Source: Candidatus Methanomethylophilus sp. 1R26 (lineage in GTDB: Archaea > Thermoplasmatota > Thermoplasmata > Methanomassiliicoccales > Methanomethylophilaceae). Taken from it: a stretch of 64,000 nt of DNA. A program made the position numbers and the translations under genes. Below, piece after piece: positions 1 to 9,996 of the stretch. Where the stretch lies: contig NZ_LOPS01000027.1 in assembly GCF_001481295.1 (NCBI RefSeq), forward strand, positions 42,802-106,801, given 5' to 3'. Within the stretch, counting starts at the first letter, position 1. Each line of letters opens with the position of its first letter. The notes under the pieces were generated by a model. It saw only the letters and a program-made list of their open reading frames with translations, did no database searches and was not told the origin of the DNA.

Positions 1-399
1 GGCGATCTGGCCCAGTGCAGGTTCAACGAGCTCTCCGCGGGACAGCGCGAGCTTGTCGCCATCGCGCGCGGTCTGGTGCAGGAGACCGAGATAATCATAC
101 TTGACGAACCCACTGCGAACCTTGATCTGGGTCATCAGCTTTTCGTCACCTCTCTGCTCCATGAGATCGCGATGAGGAAGGGCGTCATGGTCATCATGAT
201 AAGCCACAACGTGAACATCGCCTCGATGTTCGCCGACAGCATCCTGCTCATGGCCCCGCCCGGGACGGTCAAGAAGGTCGGGACTGTGGGGGATGTCATC
301 GAGGAGAGGACGATCTACGACACCTACAGGGTGAGGTCCACGGTCATCACCCACGAGGAACGCCCGGTGATCCTCCTAAACCGCCGCCTGGAGCCGTGA
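1..399 (+). CDS. ABC transporter ATP-binding protein, iron-siderophore/corrinoid type (5' truncated)
   Basis: The reading frame is open from the first base, so the N-terminus and Walker A lie outside the window. Visible are the ABC signature (LSAGQRELVAIARG), Walker B with catalytic Glu (IIILDEPTANLD) and the switch histidine (MISHNVNIA). The protein would energise uptake of a metal chelate or cobamide through a BtuC/FecC-type permease; the family assignment rests on this C-terminal half only. Its stop overlaps the start of the nitrogenase-like fusion (ATG at 396), which implies one operon and a joint role in metal uptake and nitrogenase-like reduction. The substrate is unknown. Confidence 0.85.
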   Translation, partial: GDLAQCRFNELSAGQRELVAIARGLVQETEIIILDEPTANLDLGHQLFVTSLLHEIAMRKGVMVIMISHNVNIASMFADSILLMAPPGTVKKVGTVGDVIEERTIYDTYRVRSTVITHEERPVILLNRRLEP

Positions 400-2475
400 A
401 CATGCCGTCCGCAGGATTCTCAGTGGCCGTCTACGGCAAGGGCGGGATCGGCAAATCGACCGTCTCATCCAATCTGGCATATGTCCTGGGGAAGAGAGGG
501 GAGAAGGTCACGCTGATCGGGTGCGACCCGAAGCACGACTCCTCCCGCTCCCTCCTCTCCGGGAAGGGCCTGCGCACGGTCGTGGGCTACCTGGCCGAGA
601 CCGCCCCGCAGGACAGGCGCCTGGAGGACGTTTCCGCCGTCGGGGACGCGGGCGTGACCTGCATAGAGGCGGGAGGCCCGGACCCGGGGGTAGCTGCGCC
701 GGGAAGGGAATAATCATGATGTTCCAGGCGCTGGAGATGATGGGCGCCGACAGGTCGGGGATCACCATCTACGATGTCCTCGGGGACGTCGTCTGCGGAG
801 GCTTCGCGGTCCCCATGCGCAGAGGGCGCTCGGACGCCGTCTACATCGTGACATCCGGCGAGGCGATGTCCCTCTATGCCGCCAACAGCATACTCCGCGG
901 AGAGAAGCGGTTCGAGGAAGGAGGAGGCAAGATCGCCGGCCTGGTCCTCAACCGCAGGGGTGTGCCGGGGGAGGATGCCCTGGTCGATGCGTTCGCCGAG
1001 GCTGTCGGCGTCCCGGTGGCCGTCCGCATTGGCCGCTCGCAGCTGTTCGCCGAGGCAGAGAGGGCCGGGAAGACTCTCTGCCGCATGTTCCCCGGATCGG
1101 AGGAGGCGGCGGAGTTCTCCGCACTGGCGGACGACCTGACAGCCCTCTCGTCCGGGCGCAGGGCGCTCAGCACGCCTTCGCCTTTGACCGATGCCCAGCT
1201 CGACAGGCTGCTGTCGGAAGGGAGGATCGAGGGGAGGGGGGAGTACGTCCCGGCGGCCGCGAAGGCTCCCGCATCCGGGATCCGGATGGTGCCTCCGAGG
1301 ATCGGAAGAGGGCCGATGTCCGCGGTGCTCGAGGCCGGCATGGTGTCCGACATCCCGGCCGTGGTGCACGGTCCGCGCGAATGCTGGGTCTCTATGATGG
1401 GCGAGTTCAGGGGCCGCCGGCTGTACGGAGGGCCCCCTGCCTCCGGAGGATGGAACATCATCTCGTCATCGCTGTCGTCCGCCGGCCTCGCCCTCGGAGG
1501 CGCGGACAGCCTCAGGGCGACCTTGGACGGGCTGGCGTCCGAAGGATATCCTGCCGCCATCGTCCTGACGACGTGCCAGACCCAGATGTCCGGGGATGAT
1601 GTCGCTGCCGTTGCCTCGGAGACAGAGAGGGCCCATCCCGGCATGCATGTCATCATAGCCGACGGCGGGGCCGCCAAGACCGAAGGGGACGCCCACATGG
1701 ACGTCCTGAGGGGCCTGGCGGACCTCATCGATGCCGACGTATCGCCCGACATGTCATTGCTGGCGGTGATGGACGACACTTTCGAGAGGCTCGGCAGAGG
1801 CGACAACCTCCGTTTTGCGGACCGCATCATCGCAGGCACCGGCATCAGGCGCACGGCGGGCTTCCTGGAGGACTGCAGTTCATACACAATCAGGAACCTG
1901 AAGCGCGCAGGCATCGCGGTCATGGGGGAGGACAGGACCGGATGCAGGGAGCTCCGCGGGATCCTCTCCGCCAAAGGCATCCGTTTCATGGACGGTGCCC
2001 TGCCCAGCGGGTTCTCTGAGACCCTGCGGTGGCTGGATTCCCTGGAGAGGTTCTCCGGGCATGATACCTCTGTTGCAGCCTCGAGAGCGGAGAAGGAGTA
2101 CTCCGGGGCCCTGGAGAGTTTCGGGAAGGGGGTGTCCGGGCGCAGGGTTGCCGTCGCCACCGGCCACAGGGACGAGGTCTCCTGGATCGCCGAGGCGCTC
2201 TCCGACGCCGGCGCGACCCGCTCGTGTACCTCGCAGGCTCGGGAGGGACGGGGGACGGAGGGTTCGCAGGGAGCCCGGAGCAGATCAGGGAGCAGATCGC
2301 GGCGGATGAGCCGGACCTCGCGGTCTGCCCGTTCTGGGCGCGTCCCGGAGCGGGGATACGCACCATGGGCCTTCCGGAGACGTTCGTATCGCATCTCGCC
2401 TCGGCAGGATTCCTGGAACGTGCCGGGAACGTACTGAGGGCGGAGACAGATCTCGGATGGAGGAGATGGAGATGA
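396..2475 (+). CDS. Nitrogenase-like fusion: NifH-type iron protein plus NifD-type component 1 (two frame breaks)
   Basis: Repaired length is about 693 aa. Residues 1-280 form a NifH/BchL/CfbC-type reductase: P-loop GKGGIGKST near 14-22, and the two cysteines that hold the intersubunit 4Fe-4S cluster at about 101 (SCAGKGI) and 134 (VCGGFAVP). A short linker leads without a stop into a NifD-like domain with HGPREC and TTCQTQMSGDD, matching the second and third P-cluster cysteines; the first is absent. The frame breaks near 690 (a G lost from a G run in the motif before the first cysteine) and near 2213. The end at 2475 overlaps the next gene as ATGA. This is not ordinary nitrogenase: no NifEN/NifB is visible and FeMo-cofactor ligands are not evident. 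CfbCD-like or uncharacterised nitrogenase-like functions are possible. The fusion could be false if a stop was lost by error. Confidence 0.8.
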
Positions 2476-3635
2476 CAGACGGATTGGGAGGGGCCGGAGG
2501 ATGCGCCCCGGGAGCGTACGTCGGAGGGGTGATGGCCGCCCAGGGGATACCCGGAGCGGTGCTGGTGCTGCACGGGCAGAACGGATGCAGGAAAGGGCTG
2601 TCGCTCTGCAACCGCCTTTATCCGAGGAAGGACTCGCCGAGGGGCCCGGACGGGCACCGCTCCGTAGAGTTCACGGGGGTCACTGCAGCGGATTATACCA
2701 ATGGGGCCTCCTACAGGAAATTGGAGGAGAAGCTCTCCGCGCTCAGCGGAAGGTACGGGATGTACCTGCTGTTCACGTCGCCGGGGCTTTCGATAGTCGG
2801 CGACGACTGCCTCCGGGCGGCCCGTGCGGCCGGAACGGGGGACAGGGTGGTCTCCTTCGATCCCGATCAGCTCGGCACCGGATGCCCGGAAGGCTTCGAC
2901 ACCGTCGTGAGGGAGGTCCTGAGGCGTACCGTGCCGGACAGGGAGGAGGCGATCCCCGGAACGGTCAACGTCCTCGGGCTGAGCATCATGCACAAGGACT
3001 GGAGGTGCGTGAAGCAGGAGGTCGGGCATCTTCTCGGGAAGGCGGGGCTGAAAGTGCTGAGCTTCCCGGGAGCCGGCAGCTCCCTGGAGGAGCTGCGCGC
3101 ATCGGCATCGGCCGAGTTCAACATCGTCCTCTGCCCCGAGCACTGCGCGAAGACCGCCGCCTTCTATACGGAGATGTTCGGGACCCCGGCCGTATCGTCC
3201 GGGGAGTCGCCCGTGGGGTTCGATGCCTTCGAGAGGTTCTACTGCCGGGTCTCGGATGAGACCGGGCATGAGACCGAGCACGGCTTCCAGATGCTGAAGA
3301 ACTCCCGCCGCCGGGCCTACGAGTGCATACTTGCCTCCGACACGGACCTGACGGGGCTGTCTTACAGGATCGATTCCGTTCCGTCCACGGCGGATCCGCT
3401 GGGCAGATGGCTGGAATCGTCCCTCGGCATGGTGCCCGCCGCCGGCAGGCCCGACGTTCTCTTCGCGCCGGGGGATGACGCCCTCTTCGCCGAGCGCTCC
3501 GGGCGTTGCGGGACGGGCATCGACATCGGGTTCCCGTCATCCGCGTATGTGGACTTCTCAAAGGCCCCTGTGATGGGCCTCGACGGCGCCATGTACATCC
3601 TCGGGTCCCTGTTCAATAGGGCCGGGCGCTCATGA
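2472..3635 (+). CDS. Nitrogenase component 1-like protein (NifK/NifE/BchB-type)
   Basis: About 387 aa from the ATG at 2472, chosen because it overlaps the upstream stop as ATGA; in-frame ATGs at 2457 and 2466 also exist. The N-terminus has the component-1 pattern with Cys11 (GGCAPGAYVGG) and Cys39 (LHGQNGC), equivalent to the first two P-cluster cysteines. The third (usually T-x-C before a GDD motif) is replaced by TSPGLSIVGDD. It is likely to pair with the NifD-like domain of the preceding fusion. Together the two proteins offer four conserved cysteines, enough for one bridging 4Fe-4S cluster. Substrate unknown. It converges with the AAA ATPase gene, overlapping by 6 bp. Confidence 0.8.
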   Translation: MTDGLGGAGGCAPGAYVGGVMAAQGIPGAVLVLHGQNGCRKGLSLCNRLYPRKDSPRGPDGHRSVEFTGVTAADYTNGASYRKLEEKLSALSGRYGMYLLFTSPGLSIVGDDCLRAARAAGTGDRVVSFDPDQLGTGCPEGFDTVVREVLRRTVPDREEAIPGTVNVLGLSIMHKDWRCVKQEVGHLLGKAGLKVLSFPGAGSSLEELRASASAEFNIVLCPEHCAKTAAFYTEMFGTPAVSSGESPVGFDAFERFYCRVSDETGHETEHGFQMLKNSRRRAYECILASDTDLTGLSYRIDSVPSTADPLGRWLESSLGMVPAAGRPDVLFAPGDDALFAERSGRCGTGIDIGFPSSAYVDFSKAPVMGLDGAMYILGSLFNRAGRS

Positions 3636-4736
3636 TTTGTCGAACTCGCCTTCCCTGAGCATCTTCAGGAGGTTGTTCCCCCTGCGGATGCTCTTATCGG
3701 TGAGGCTGGCGAGCGATCTGAGCTCCCCGTCCTTGAGCAGGAAGCAGCAGTCGGGGCGGACGTCCTCGCCGGCGATTATCTCGGGGTTGTGGGTGACGAA
3801 TATGCACTGGGTCTTGTTGCCGGCGATTATCCTCTCGATGAAGCTGTCGGATGTGCGGTAATCGAACAGGTCGTCGAAATCGTCGAGGAAGACGAAGCCC
3901 CCGCGCCCGCGGGAGCGTTTCCACCAGCAGTACAGGCGGCAGATCAGGGCGGTCCCGCGGGACGCCGTCTCGAAGAACGGCAGCCTCTTGCTGCCTTTGA
4001 CGATGTACAGCCTCCCTCCGTCGGAGACGAGGTCGGCCTCTATGGCGCACACGTCCCTGAGGAACGACCGGAAGTCCCCGACGAGGCCGTTGGAGATGAT
4101 GTACTCCTCGTTGTCGTTCTCGGTGCCGGTGAGGCCGAGATGGAAGTCGTGCTTCCACATGGCCATGTAGTACATCGAGCTCCGGGCGGTCTCGCGCATC
4201 CCCTCGGTGACGTCGTCCCTGCTGAGGGAACGGTCCAGGATCCTCCTGAGCAGGGACTCGGAGCCGTCCAGGCCTTCTGTGCTCACGTTCCCGGCCCCGA
4301 TCGACGCCAGGCTGAACGAATTGCCCGAAGGGTCGTCGAGATCGTAATCGAAGACCGTCCTCCCGTTCACAGAGTACATCTCGGAGGCCAGGAGCGACGG
4401 GGATTTCCTCGAATATTCATAGACCGCGGTGGACCCGCCGAAGGCGAACTCGTAATGGAAGACCGCCCGGTCTGACGTTCCGTAGCCGTTGATGAAGCAG
4501 TCCGGGTCCTTCTGCCCGACATTATTGTCGAGTCCCGTCAGGGTGGTTATGATGTCGCAGAGGGCATACCCGAAGCTCGATTTCCCGGACCCGTTGTTGC
4601 CGATGAGCACTATCTTCCCGAGAAGGTCGCCGCGGACGTACATCTTCCCGAAACGGTAGTTCTTCTTGTCGGTGAAGTCGAGCTTCGCCCTCCCGCGGAA
4701 GCAGCGGTAGTTCTCGACCCAGAACCTGATCAGCAT
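3630..4736 (-). CDS. AAA-family ATPase with ABC/SMC-like ATPase fold (abortive-infection-like)
   Basis: 368 aa. The N-terminus (RFWVENYRCFRGRAKLDF) is typical of OLD/RecF-like ATPases. Walker A is GNNGSGKSS at residues 46-54. A late acidic Walker B (FVFLDDFDDLFD) and a histidine switch (IFVTHNPEII) follow. This is the arrangement of stand-alone AAA_15/AAA_21 ATPases found in anti-phage or toxin loci. No TOPRIM or nuclease domain is seen, and no toxin partner is adjacent. A TATA-like element (TAAAAAC on the minus strand) lies about 25 nt upstream of the ATG, consistent with a leaderless transcript. Function is inferred only at family level. Confidence 0.75.
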   Translation of the reverse strand: MLIRFWVENYRCFRGRAKLDFTDKKNYRFGKMYVRGDLLGKIVLIGNNGSGKSSFGYALCDIITTLTGLDNNVGQKDPDCFINGYGTSDRAVFHYEFAFGGSTAVYEYSRKSPSLLASEMYSVNGRTVFDYDLDDPSGNSFSLASIGAGNVSTEGLDGSESLLRRILDRSLSRDDVTEGMRETARSSMYYMAMWKHDFHLGLTGTENDNEEYIISNGLVGDFRSFLRDVCAIEADLVSDGGRLYIVKGSKRLPFFETASRGTALICRLYCWWKRSRGRGGFVFLDDFDDLFDYRTSDSFIERIIAGNKTQCIFVTHNPEIIAGEDVRPDCCFLLKDGELRSLASLTDKSIRRGNNLLKMLREGEFDKS

Positions 4737-4816
4737 CCGAAGCCCATATGAGGTAGGTGTTTTTAGCCGTTATTGGGCAGATGACCCAGTTGGATTCATC
4801 TGCGCAGCGGACGGCC

Positions 4817-6619
4817 TCAGTCGCACCCTTCGAACTGGCTGTCGTAGAGGCTGCGGTAGAACCCGTTGAGGGCCATCAGCTCCGAATGGCTTCCCTTCTC
4901 CACGATGCTCCCGTCCCTCACCACGAGGATGATGTCGGAGTTCACGATGGTCGACAGGCGGTGCGCGATGACGAACGACGTCCTTCCGCGCATCAGGTGG
5001 TCCATCGCATCCTGTATCCTGCGCTCGGTTATGGTGTCCACCGAGCTGGTTGCCTCGTCGAGGATGAGCAGCGGCGCGTCCTTGGCCATCGCCCTGGCGA
5101 TGGATATCTGCTGCCTTTGGCCCGAGGACAGCGATGAGGCAGCTATCTTCGCATCCAGGCCGCCGGCGTGCGACTCGAGGAACGGTCCCAGGCCGACGTC
5201 TCCGAGGATCTCCTCCAGGCGGGAATCCGATACACCGCCGCATCCGTAGGCCACGTTCTCCCTTATCGTCCCGTCGAAGACCCAGGAGTCCTGGAGGACC
5301 ATGCAGAACAGGGAGCGCACATCTTCGCGCTTCATGTCGTATATCGAGACGCCGTCTATCCTGATGTCGCCGCTGTCGGCGTCGTAGAAGCGCAGCATGA
5401 GGTTCGCAAGAGTGGTCTTGCCGGCCCCCGTCGGGCCGACGATGGCCACCTTCTCCCCCGGCCTCACGGAGATGTTGAGGCCGCGGATGACCTCCCTCCC
5501 GGGCACGTAAGAGAACCTGAGGTCATCGAACTCCACCTCGCCCCTGACCTTCCCGGGGCGGGCGGTCTTGGTGGACTCGTCGGGCATGTCGGGGGTGTCC
5601 AGGAAAGCGAAGATCCTGTCCGCCGATGCGGACACGGACTGCATCGAGGTCAGCGATTCGGACAGCATCATGAGAGGCCTCGAGAGCATGCCGGAATAGA
5701 CTATGAAGGCGACTACCACCCCGTACCCGATCTCGCCCTCGACGACCAGCATCGAGCCGAAGACGCAGACCGCTACGTACGAGATGTTGGAGGCGAAATT
5801 GATGGCGGCCGGCATTGTCCCGCCCATGGTCCTGGCCAGGAAGGAGCTCCTAAACAGGTCCCTGTCGACCTCGGCGAAGCGCTCCATGGCGCCCGCTTCG
5901 CCGTTGTAGGTGCGGACGATCTCGTGCCCGTAGTAGTTCTCGTCCACGATGCCGTTTATGAGGCCCAGGTCCCTGCTCTGCCTGCTGAAGTACTTCCCGG
6001 AATGCCTGATGATGAACAGCATGAACAGCAGGCCGGCGGCCGTGGGGAGGGCGGAGAGGGCGGCGAGCTTCCAGTCGGTGTACAGCATCATGATCACCGC
6101 GCCGACGGCGATCGTCACCGAAGAGACCGCCTGGGTTATGCAGTCGGCGCTCTGGTTCCCGATGATGTCGGCGTCGTTGGTCATCAGGCTCATGACGTCG
6201 CCGGTCGTGCGGCCGTCGTAGTAGTTCAGGGGGACGGTGTTGATCTTCCTGCTCAGGTCCCTCCTGACCAGGTTGGCTATCTTCTCGGAGGCGGCCGGGA
6301 TGAGATAGTCGCTGGCGGTCATGAACAGCATCGACAGGGCGTAGACGGCCAGCAGGAAGAAGGCGGTGCCGGCGATGAGGTCCGTGTCGATGTCCCTGCC
6401 CCCGAGCACGGCGCCGGAAATCTCATCGGTTATGGCCTCGAGGTACTGGGGCCCGATGAGAGAGAAAACAGTGGACAGCACCGAGAATGCTATGCCTGCG
6501 TACACCTCGCGGCGGTAATCTCCCATGTAGCCGATGAGCCGGCGCAGGGTCCCCCGTATGTTCTTCGGCCTCTCGCCGGAGGCCGCCCACCTCGGCGCGC
6601 TGCCCGGGTTCCCCGGCAC
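4817..6619 (-). CDS. ABC exporter half-transporter (membrane domain plus ATPase), second of a pair
   Basis: 600 aa. The N-terminal half is a six-helix ABC exporter membrane domain (first helix around YAGIAFSVLSTVFSLIG). The C-terminal ATPase has Walker A GPTGAGKTT, signature LSSGQRQQISIARAM, Walker B LLILDEATSSVD and the H-loop IAHRLST. It begins with GTG at 6619, just past the stop of the upstream exporter, so the two are translationally coupled and probably form a heterodimer. Both ATPase sites look complete. The substrate (drug, lipid or peptide) cannot be told from sequence. Confidence 0.92.
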   Translation of the reverse strand: MPGNPGSAPRWAASGERPKNIRGTLRRLIGYMGDYRREVYAGIAFSVLSTVFSLIGPQYLEAITDEISGAVLGGRDIDTDLIAGTAFFLLAVYALSMLFMTASDYLIPAASEKIANLVRRDLSRKINTVPLNYYDGRTTGDVMSLMTNDADIIGNQSADCITQAVSSVTIAVGAVIMMLYTDWKLAALSALPTAAGLLFMLFIIRHSGKYFSRQSRDLGLINGIVDENYYGHEIVRTYNGEAGAMERFAEVDRDLFRSSFLARTMGGTMPAAINFASNISYVAVCVFGSMLVVEGEIGYGVVVAFIVYSGMLSRPLMMLSESLTSMQSVSASADRIFAFLDTPDMPDESTKTARPGKVRGEVEFDDLRFSYVPGREVIRGLNISVRPGEKVAIVGPTGAGKTTLANLMLRFYDADSGDIRIDGVSIYDMKREDVRSLFCMVLQDSWVFDGTIRENVAYGCGGVSDSRLEEILGDVGLGPFLESHAGGLDAKIAASSLSSGQRQQISIARAMAKDAPLLILDEATSSVDTITERRIQDAMDHLMRGRTSFVIAHRLSTIVNSDIILVVRDGSIVEKGSHSELMALNGFYRSLYDSQFEGCD

Positions 6620-6620
6620 G

Positions 6621-8377
6621 TCAGGCCCCTCCTGCGAGCTGCGATTCAGCTATGCTCCTGTAGATGGGGCAGGATTGCATCAGCTGGTCATGGGTGCCGA
6701 GGCCCACGATCCTCCCGCCGTCCACCACGGCGATGCGGTCCGCGTCCATGATGGTCCCCACCCTCTGCGCGATGATGATGCGGGTGGCCCCCTCGGTGCT
6801 CTTCCGGAGGGATTCGCGCAGAGCTAGGTCCGTCTTGAAATCGAGCGCCGAGAAGGAATCGTCGAAGACGTAGATCTCCGGGCGCATGCACACGGCCCTG
6901 GCGATGCAGACCCTCTGCTTCTGCCCGCCGGAGATGTTCCTGCCGTACTGGGATATGCGGGTATCGAGGCCGTCGGGGGAGGCGCTGACGAACTCCGACG
7001 CCTGCGCGATGTCCAGCGCCTCGCGTATCTCTGCTTCTGACCTCTCCCCGCCGTTTCCCCCATACCCGACGTTCTCCCTTATGGTCCCGGTGAAGATGAC
7101 GGCGTCCTGGGGCACGTAGCCTATCCTGGAATGCAGGGCGGTCTGCCGGAACTCCCTGACGTCCGTCCCGTCCACCAGCACCTGCCCGGAATCAGGGTCG
7201 TAGAGGCGCGGGATGAGCCTCGCGATGGAGCTCTTCCCGCTCCCGGTGGGGCCGATGAAGGCGATGGTCTCCCCCTTCCCGACGGAGAAGCTCACATCGC
7301 TCAGGGCGGCCGTGTCAGAGCCGGGATAGGTGAAGGTGACGTGCCTGAACTCGACGGTGCCCTCCCTGCCCGGCTCGCCGGATTCCCTGGGCCCGTCCTT
7401 CACAGAGGCTCGTGGCCGATGACCTCCTCCACGCGCCGGGACGCCACCATGGCGCGGGGGAACATCCTGACCACGCCGTTCATCATCATGAACGCCGAGA
7501 TGATCTGCGATGCGTAGGAGGTGAAGACCACCATGTCGGAGAACTCGGACATCTTGGCCGCCGTGCCGGACGACGATGCGATTATCCCTGCTCCGATCCA
7601 GTAGATAGCCAGGGTCAGGAAGTTGCTGACCGAGCTGAATATCGGGTGCATCGGGGCCATCGCATGGACGACGGAGAGGTTGTTGTCCAGGAGCTCGTCG
7701 CTGGCCCTGTCCAGCTTCTCCCTCTGGACGGCCTCCGTACCGTAGGCGCGTATGGTGCGCAGGCCCTCCAGCTCTTCCCTGGCGGCCCGGTTGACCCCGT
7801 CGGTGAGCCACTGGATCCGCTTGAACCTGGGGACTATGAAGTACGTGGTGAAGACAGTGACGCAGATCAGGACGGCGACCGCGGCGGCGGTGGCGGCCGT
7901 CCATTCCCAGTGCTTGCCGGAGATCATCACGATGGCGAAGGCCGCGGTGAGGGGCGCCTTTATCATCAGGGTCAGGCCCCTGGCCGTGAACTGCATCAGC
8001 TGGTAGACATCATTGGTCGAGCGGGTGGCCAGGCTGGCGGCCGAGAAGGTGTTCATGTCCTCCTCGGAGAAGGACTGCACCTTGGCGAACTCCAGACGGC
8101 GGAGCGTGCTTCCCAGGGATGCGCCGATGCGGGCCGCGACGGTGGAGGAGAGGACGGCCAGGATCAGGCTGAGGAGGGCGGCGGAGACCATCTTGATGCC
8201 GTTCTCGGTGACGGCGGAGTTCGAGGTGTCCCCGGACACCACCTGCTCCTGGATGGCGTCGGTCATGTCGTTCATGTAGCCGGGGATGCTGATGTCCAGG
8301 TACGCCTGCCCCATTATCAGGCATGCCAGGACGGCGATGAGGGCCCACCCTCCTTTCCCCAGGTATCTGAAAATCAT
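6621..8377 (-). CDS. ABC exporter half-transporter, first of a pair (one frame break)
   Basis: About 585 aa after repair. The membrane domain starts at ATG 8377 (MIFRYLGKGGWALIAVLACL), and the ATPase half carries GPTGSGKSS, ISGGQKQRVCIARAV and EIYVFDDSFSALD. The frame breaks near 7397 between the membrane domain (ending VEEVIGHE) and the linker (SVKDGPRESGEPG). Adding one G in GAGCCTC restores a continuous protein, so the split is probably sequence error. The Walker B segment ends in FDDSFS, with Asp where a catalytic Glu is usual, so this site may be the degenerate one of the heterodimer. A GATAATTATC element in the leader at about 8416-8425 may be the promoter. Confidence 0.88.
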
Positions 8378-8460
8378 GAAACGCCCTGCCGGTTCGGTCG
8401 GGCATCGCCCTGCCGATAATTATCCTTTCACAGGAACAACAGGATTGGATTGGAAAAACC

Positions 8461-9447
8461 TCATCTGAAGGAGAAGGAGGCGTAGTGGCGGTACTCCTCG
8501 CCCGCATGCAGGACGCAGGAGGGGAAGTTCCCGTGGTTGGGGGAGTCTGGGCAGAACTCGGTCTCCAGGCAGAGGCCGCTGCGTCTCCCGTAGGAGGCCC
8601 CGTCCTTCCCGGTGCAGGGCTTCAGCCCCTCGGCCGTGTAGAACTGCAGCGCCGGGAGGTCCGTCCTCAGCTTCATCGTTATCCCGGTGTCGCCGCAGGA
8701 GACCTCGGCCGCATCCTCCCCGTCCAGGAGGTAGCAGCAGTCGTAGCCCCCGTACTTGCGGAGCCTGGCCCCCAGCGAGCGGGGCTCCCGGAAGTCCATG
8801 GGCGTTCCGTCCACGGCGACGATCTCCCCGGTGGGGAGGGAGCGGTCGCCGGACGGGAGGTAGCGGGAGGCACTGATCCTCAGAGTGTGGCCGGAGACAT
8901 CGCCGTTCCCCTGGCCCGCGAGGTTGAAGTAGGAATGGTTGGTCAGCGAGCAGACGGTGTCGGCATCGGAATGTGCCAGATAGTCGATCCTGAGCCCTTC
9001 CTCGGAGACGGTGTAGCGGACCGAGGCCTCCAGGTTCCCCGGGTAGCCCTCCTCCCCGTCAGCGCTCCTTATCGAGAGGACGGCGTGATCCTCCCCCGAC
9101 TCATCGATGTGCCAGATCCTCCTGTCGAATCCCCTGAACCCGCCGTGGATGTGGTCCGGGCCGCGGTTCTCGAGAGCTCCACGGTCCTCCCTTCGAAGGG
9201 GAACCTGCCGTCAGCGATGCGGTTGGCGAACCTTCCGATCACCGCCCCCATCCGGCCGTGCCTGTTCTCGTATTCCGAGGCCGTCTGGTACCCCAGGGCG
9301 ACGTCGGGTGTAGAAGCCTTCGCGGTCGGGAACGGTCAGCGACTGCAGGGCGGCCCCGTAGGTGATGACCGAGCAGGATACCTCCCCGGCCTCCAGGTCT
9401 ATCTTGTCCGCGGGGCCCTCGGAGGTCATCCCGAAGGGGGAGATCAT
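8461..9447 (-). CDS. galM: Aldose 1-epimerase (mutarotase), two frame breaks
   Basis: Assembled from three frames, about 329 codons, close to the usual family length. It interconverts alpha and beta anomers of hexoses such as galactose or glucose in the cytosol. Supporting segments are the N-terminal ITYGAALQSLTVPDR, then GAVIGRFANRIADGRF, ENRGPDHIHGG (catalytic His region), SLTNHSYFNLAGQG and the C-terminal QFYTAEGL with LCLETEFCPDSPNH. These are the galM landmarks in order. Frames change near 9305 (an apparent extra C or two lost bases) and near 9165 (one lost base), leaving the total length divisible by three. The ATG overlaps the stop of the upstream SUFU gene (ATGA). Confidence 0.88.
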
Positions 9448-9958
9448 GCGCCTCTCCTGGCCAGGAACATCTGCGGGCGGACGCGTCGTGGGGATAGAAC
9501 CTCTCGTAGAGGGCGTCCCCGAGGTCGGCCTCGGAGGCGGTCACGGGCATCACCTGCAGGAACGTGATCGTTTTCCCGAGGCCCAGCCGCAGCTGGAGGA
9601 TATCCGTGTCCTCTATGGCCTCCGGGAACAGCAGGGTGGCGGCGCTCATGGGCTGGGTGCGGTCCTTGAAGTCGAGGATGTCGGTGGCGACCACGCCGGT
9701 CTTGTTGAGCTGCGCGAACGAGGCCGCCCTCCACAGGTACTCGGCGTACCAGTGCCAGCCGTTCTTCCCCTCGCTGAAGTCGATGCCTGGGGGGACGAAC
9801 ATCATGTACTCGTTGTGGAAGCTGGCGGTCTCCCCGTAGCGCACGCCTTCGCGCTTCGGCATCTTGTAATCGGAGGCACCGACGGTGCAGATCTTCCAAA
9901 AATCATACTTCCGGTCCGGGGCGTAGATGAGCATCCCGTAGGACGGATCGCTCCCCAC
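9444..9958 (-). CDS. Suppressor-of-fused (SUFU) domain protein
   Basis: At least 171 aa from a GTG at 9958. The frame remains open upstream (KIEEHLNDCFGAEP) to about 10020 without an ATG, so the true start is probably further upstream and may have been lost to an indel. The segments ICTVGASDYKMP, SFHNEYMMFVPPG, WHWYAEYLWRAASFA and ITFLQVMPVTASEADL follow the order seen in prokaryotic SUFU-family proteins, which are often found near toxin or SEL1 loci and whose role is unclear. One frame break near 9455 precedes the end (KMFLARRGA or similar). It sits between a SEL1-repeat gene and galM and overlaps both. Confidence 0.6.
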
Positions 9959-9996
9959 CGTCGTCTTCCTCTGCGGCTCCGCCCCGAAGCAGTCGT

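Noticed and set aside
5168..6751. 527-codon plus-strand frame opposite the ABC exporter
   Set aside because: It is antisense to a complete ABC transporter and has the Val/Asp/His-rich composition of a GC-rich shadow frame.
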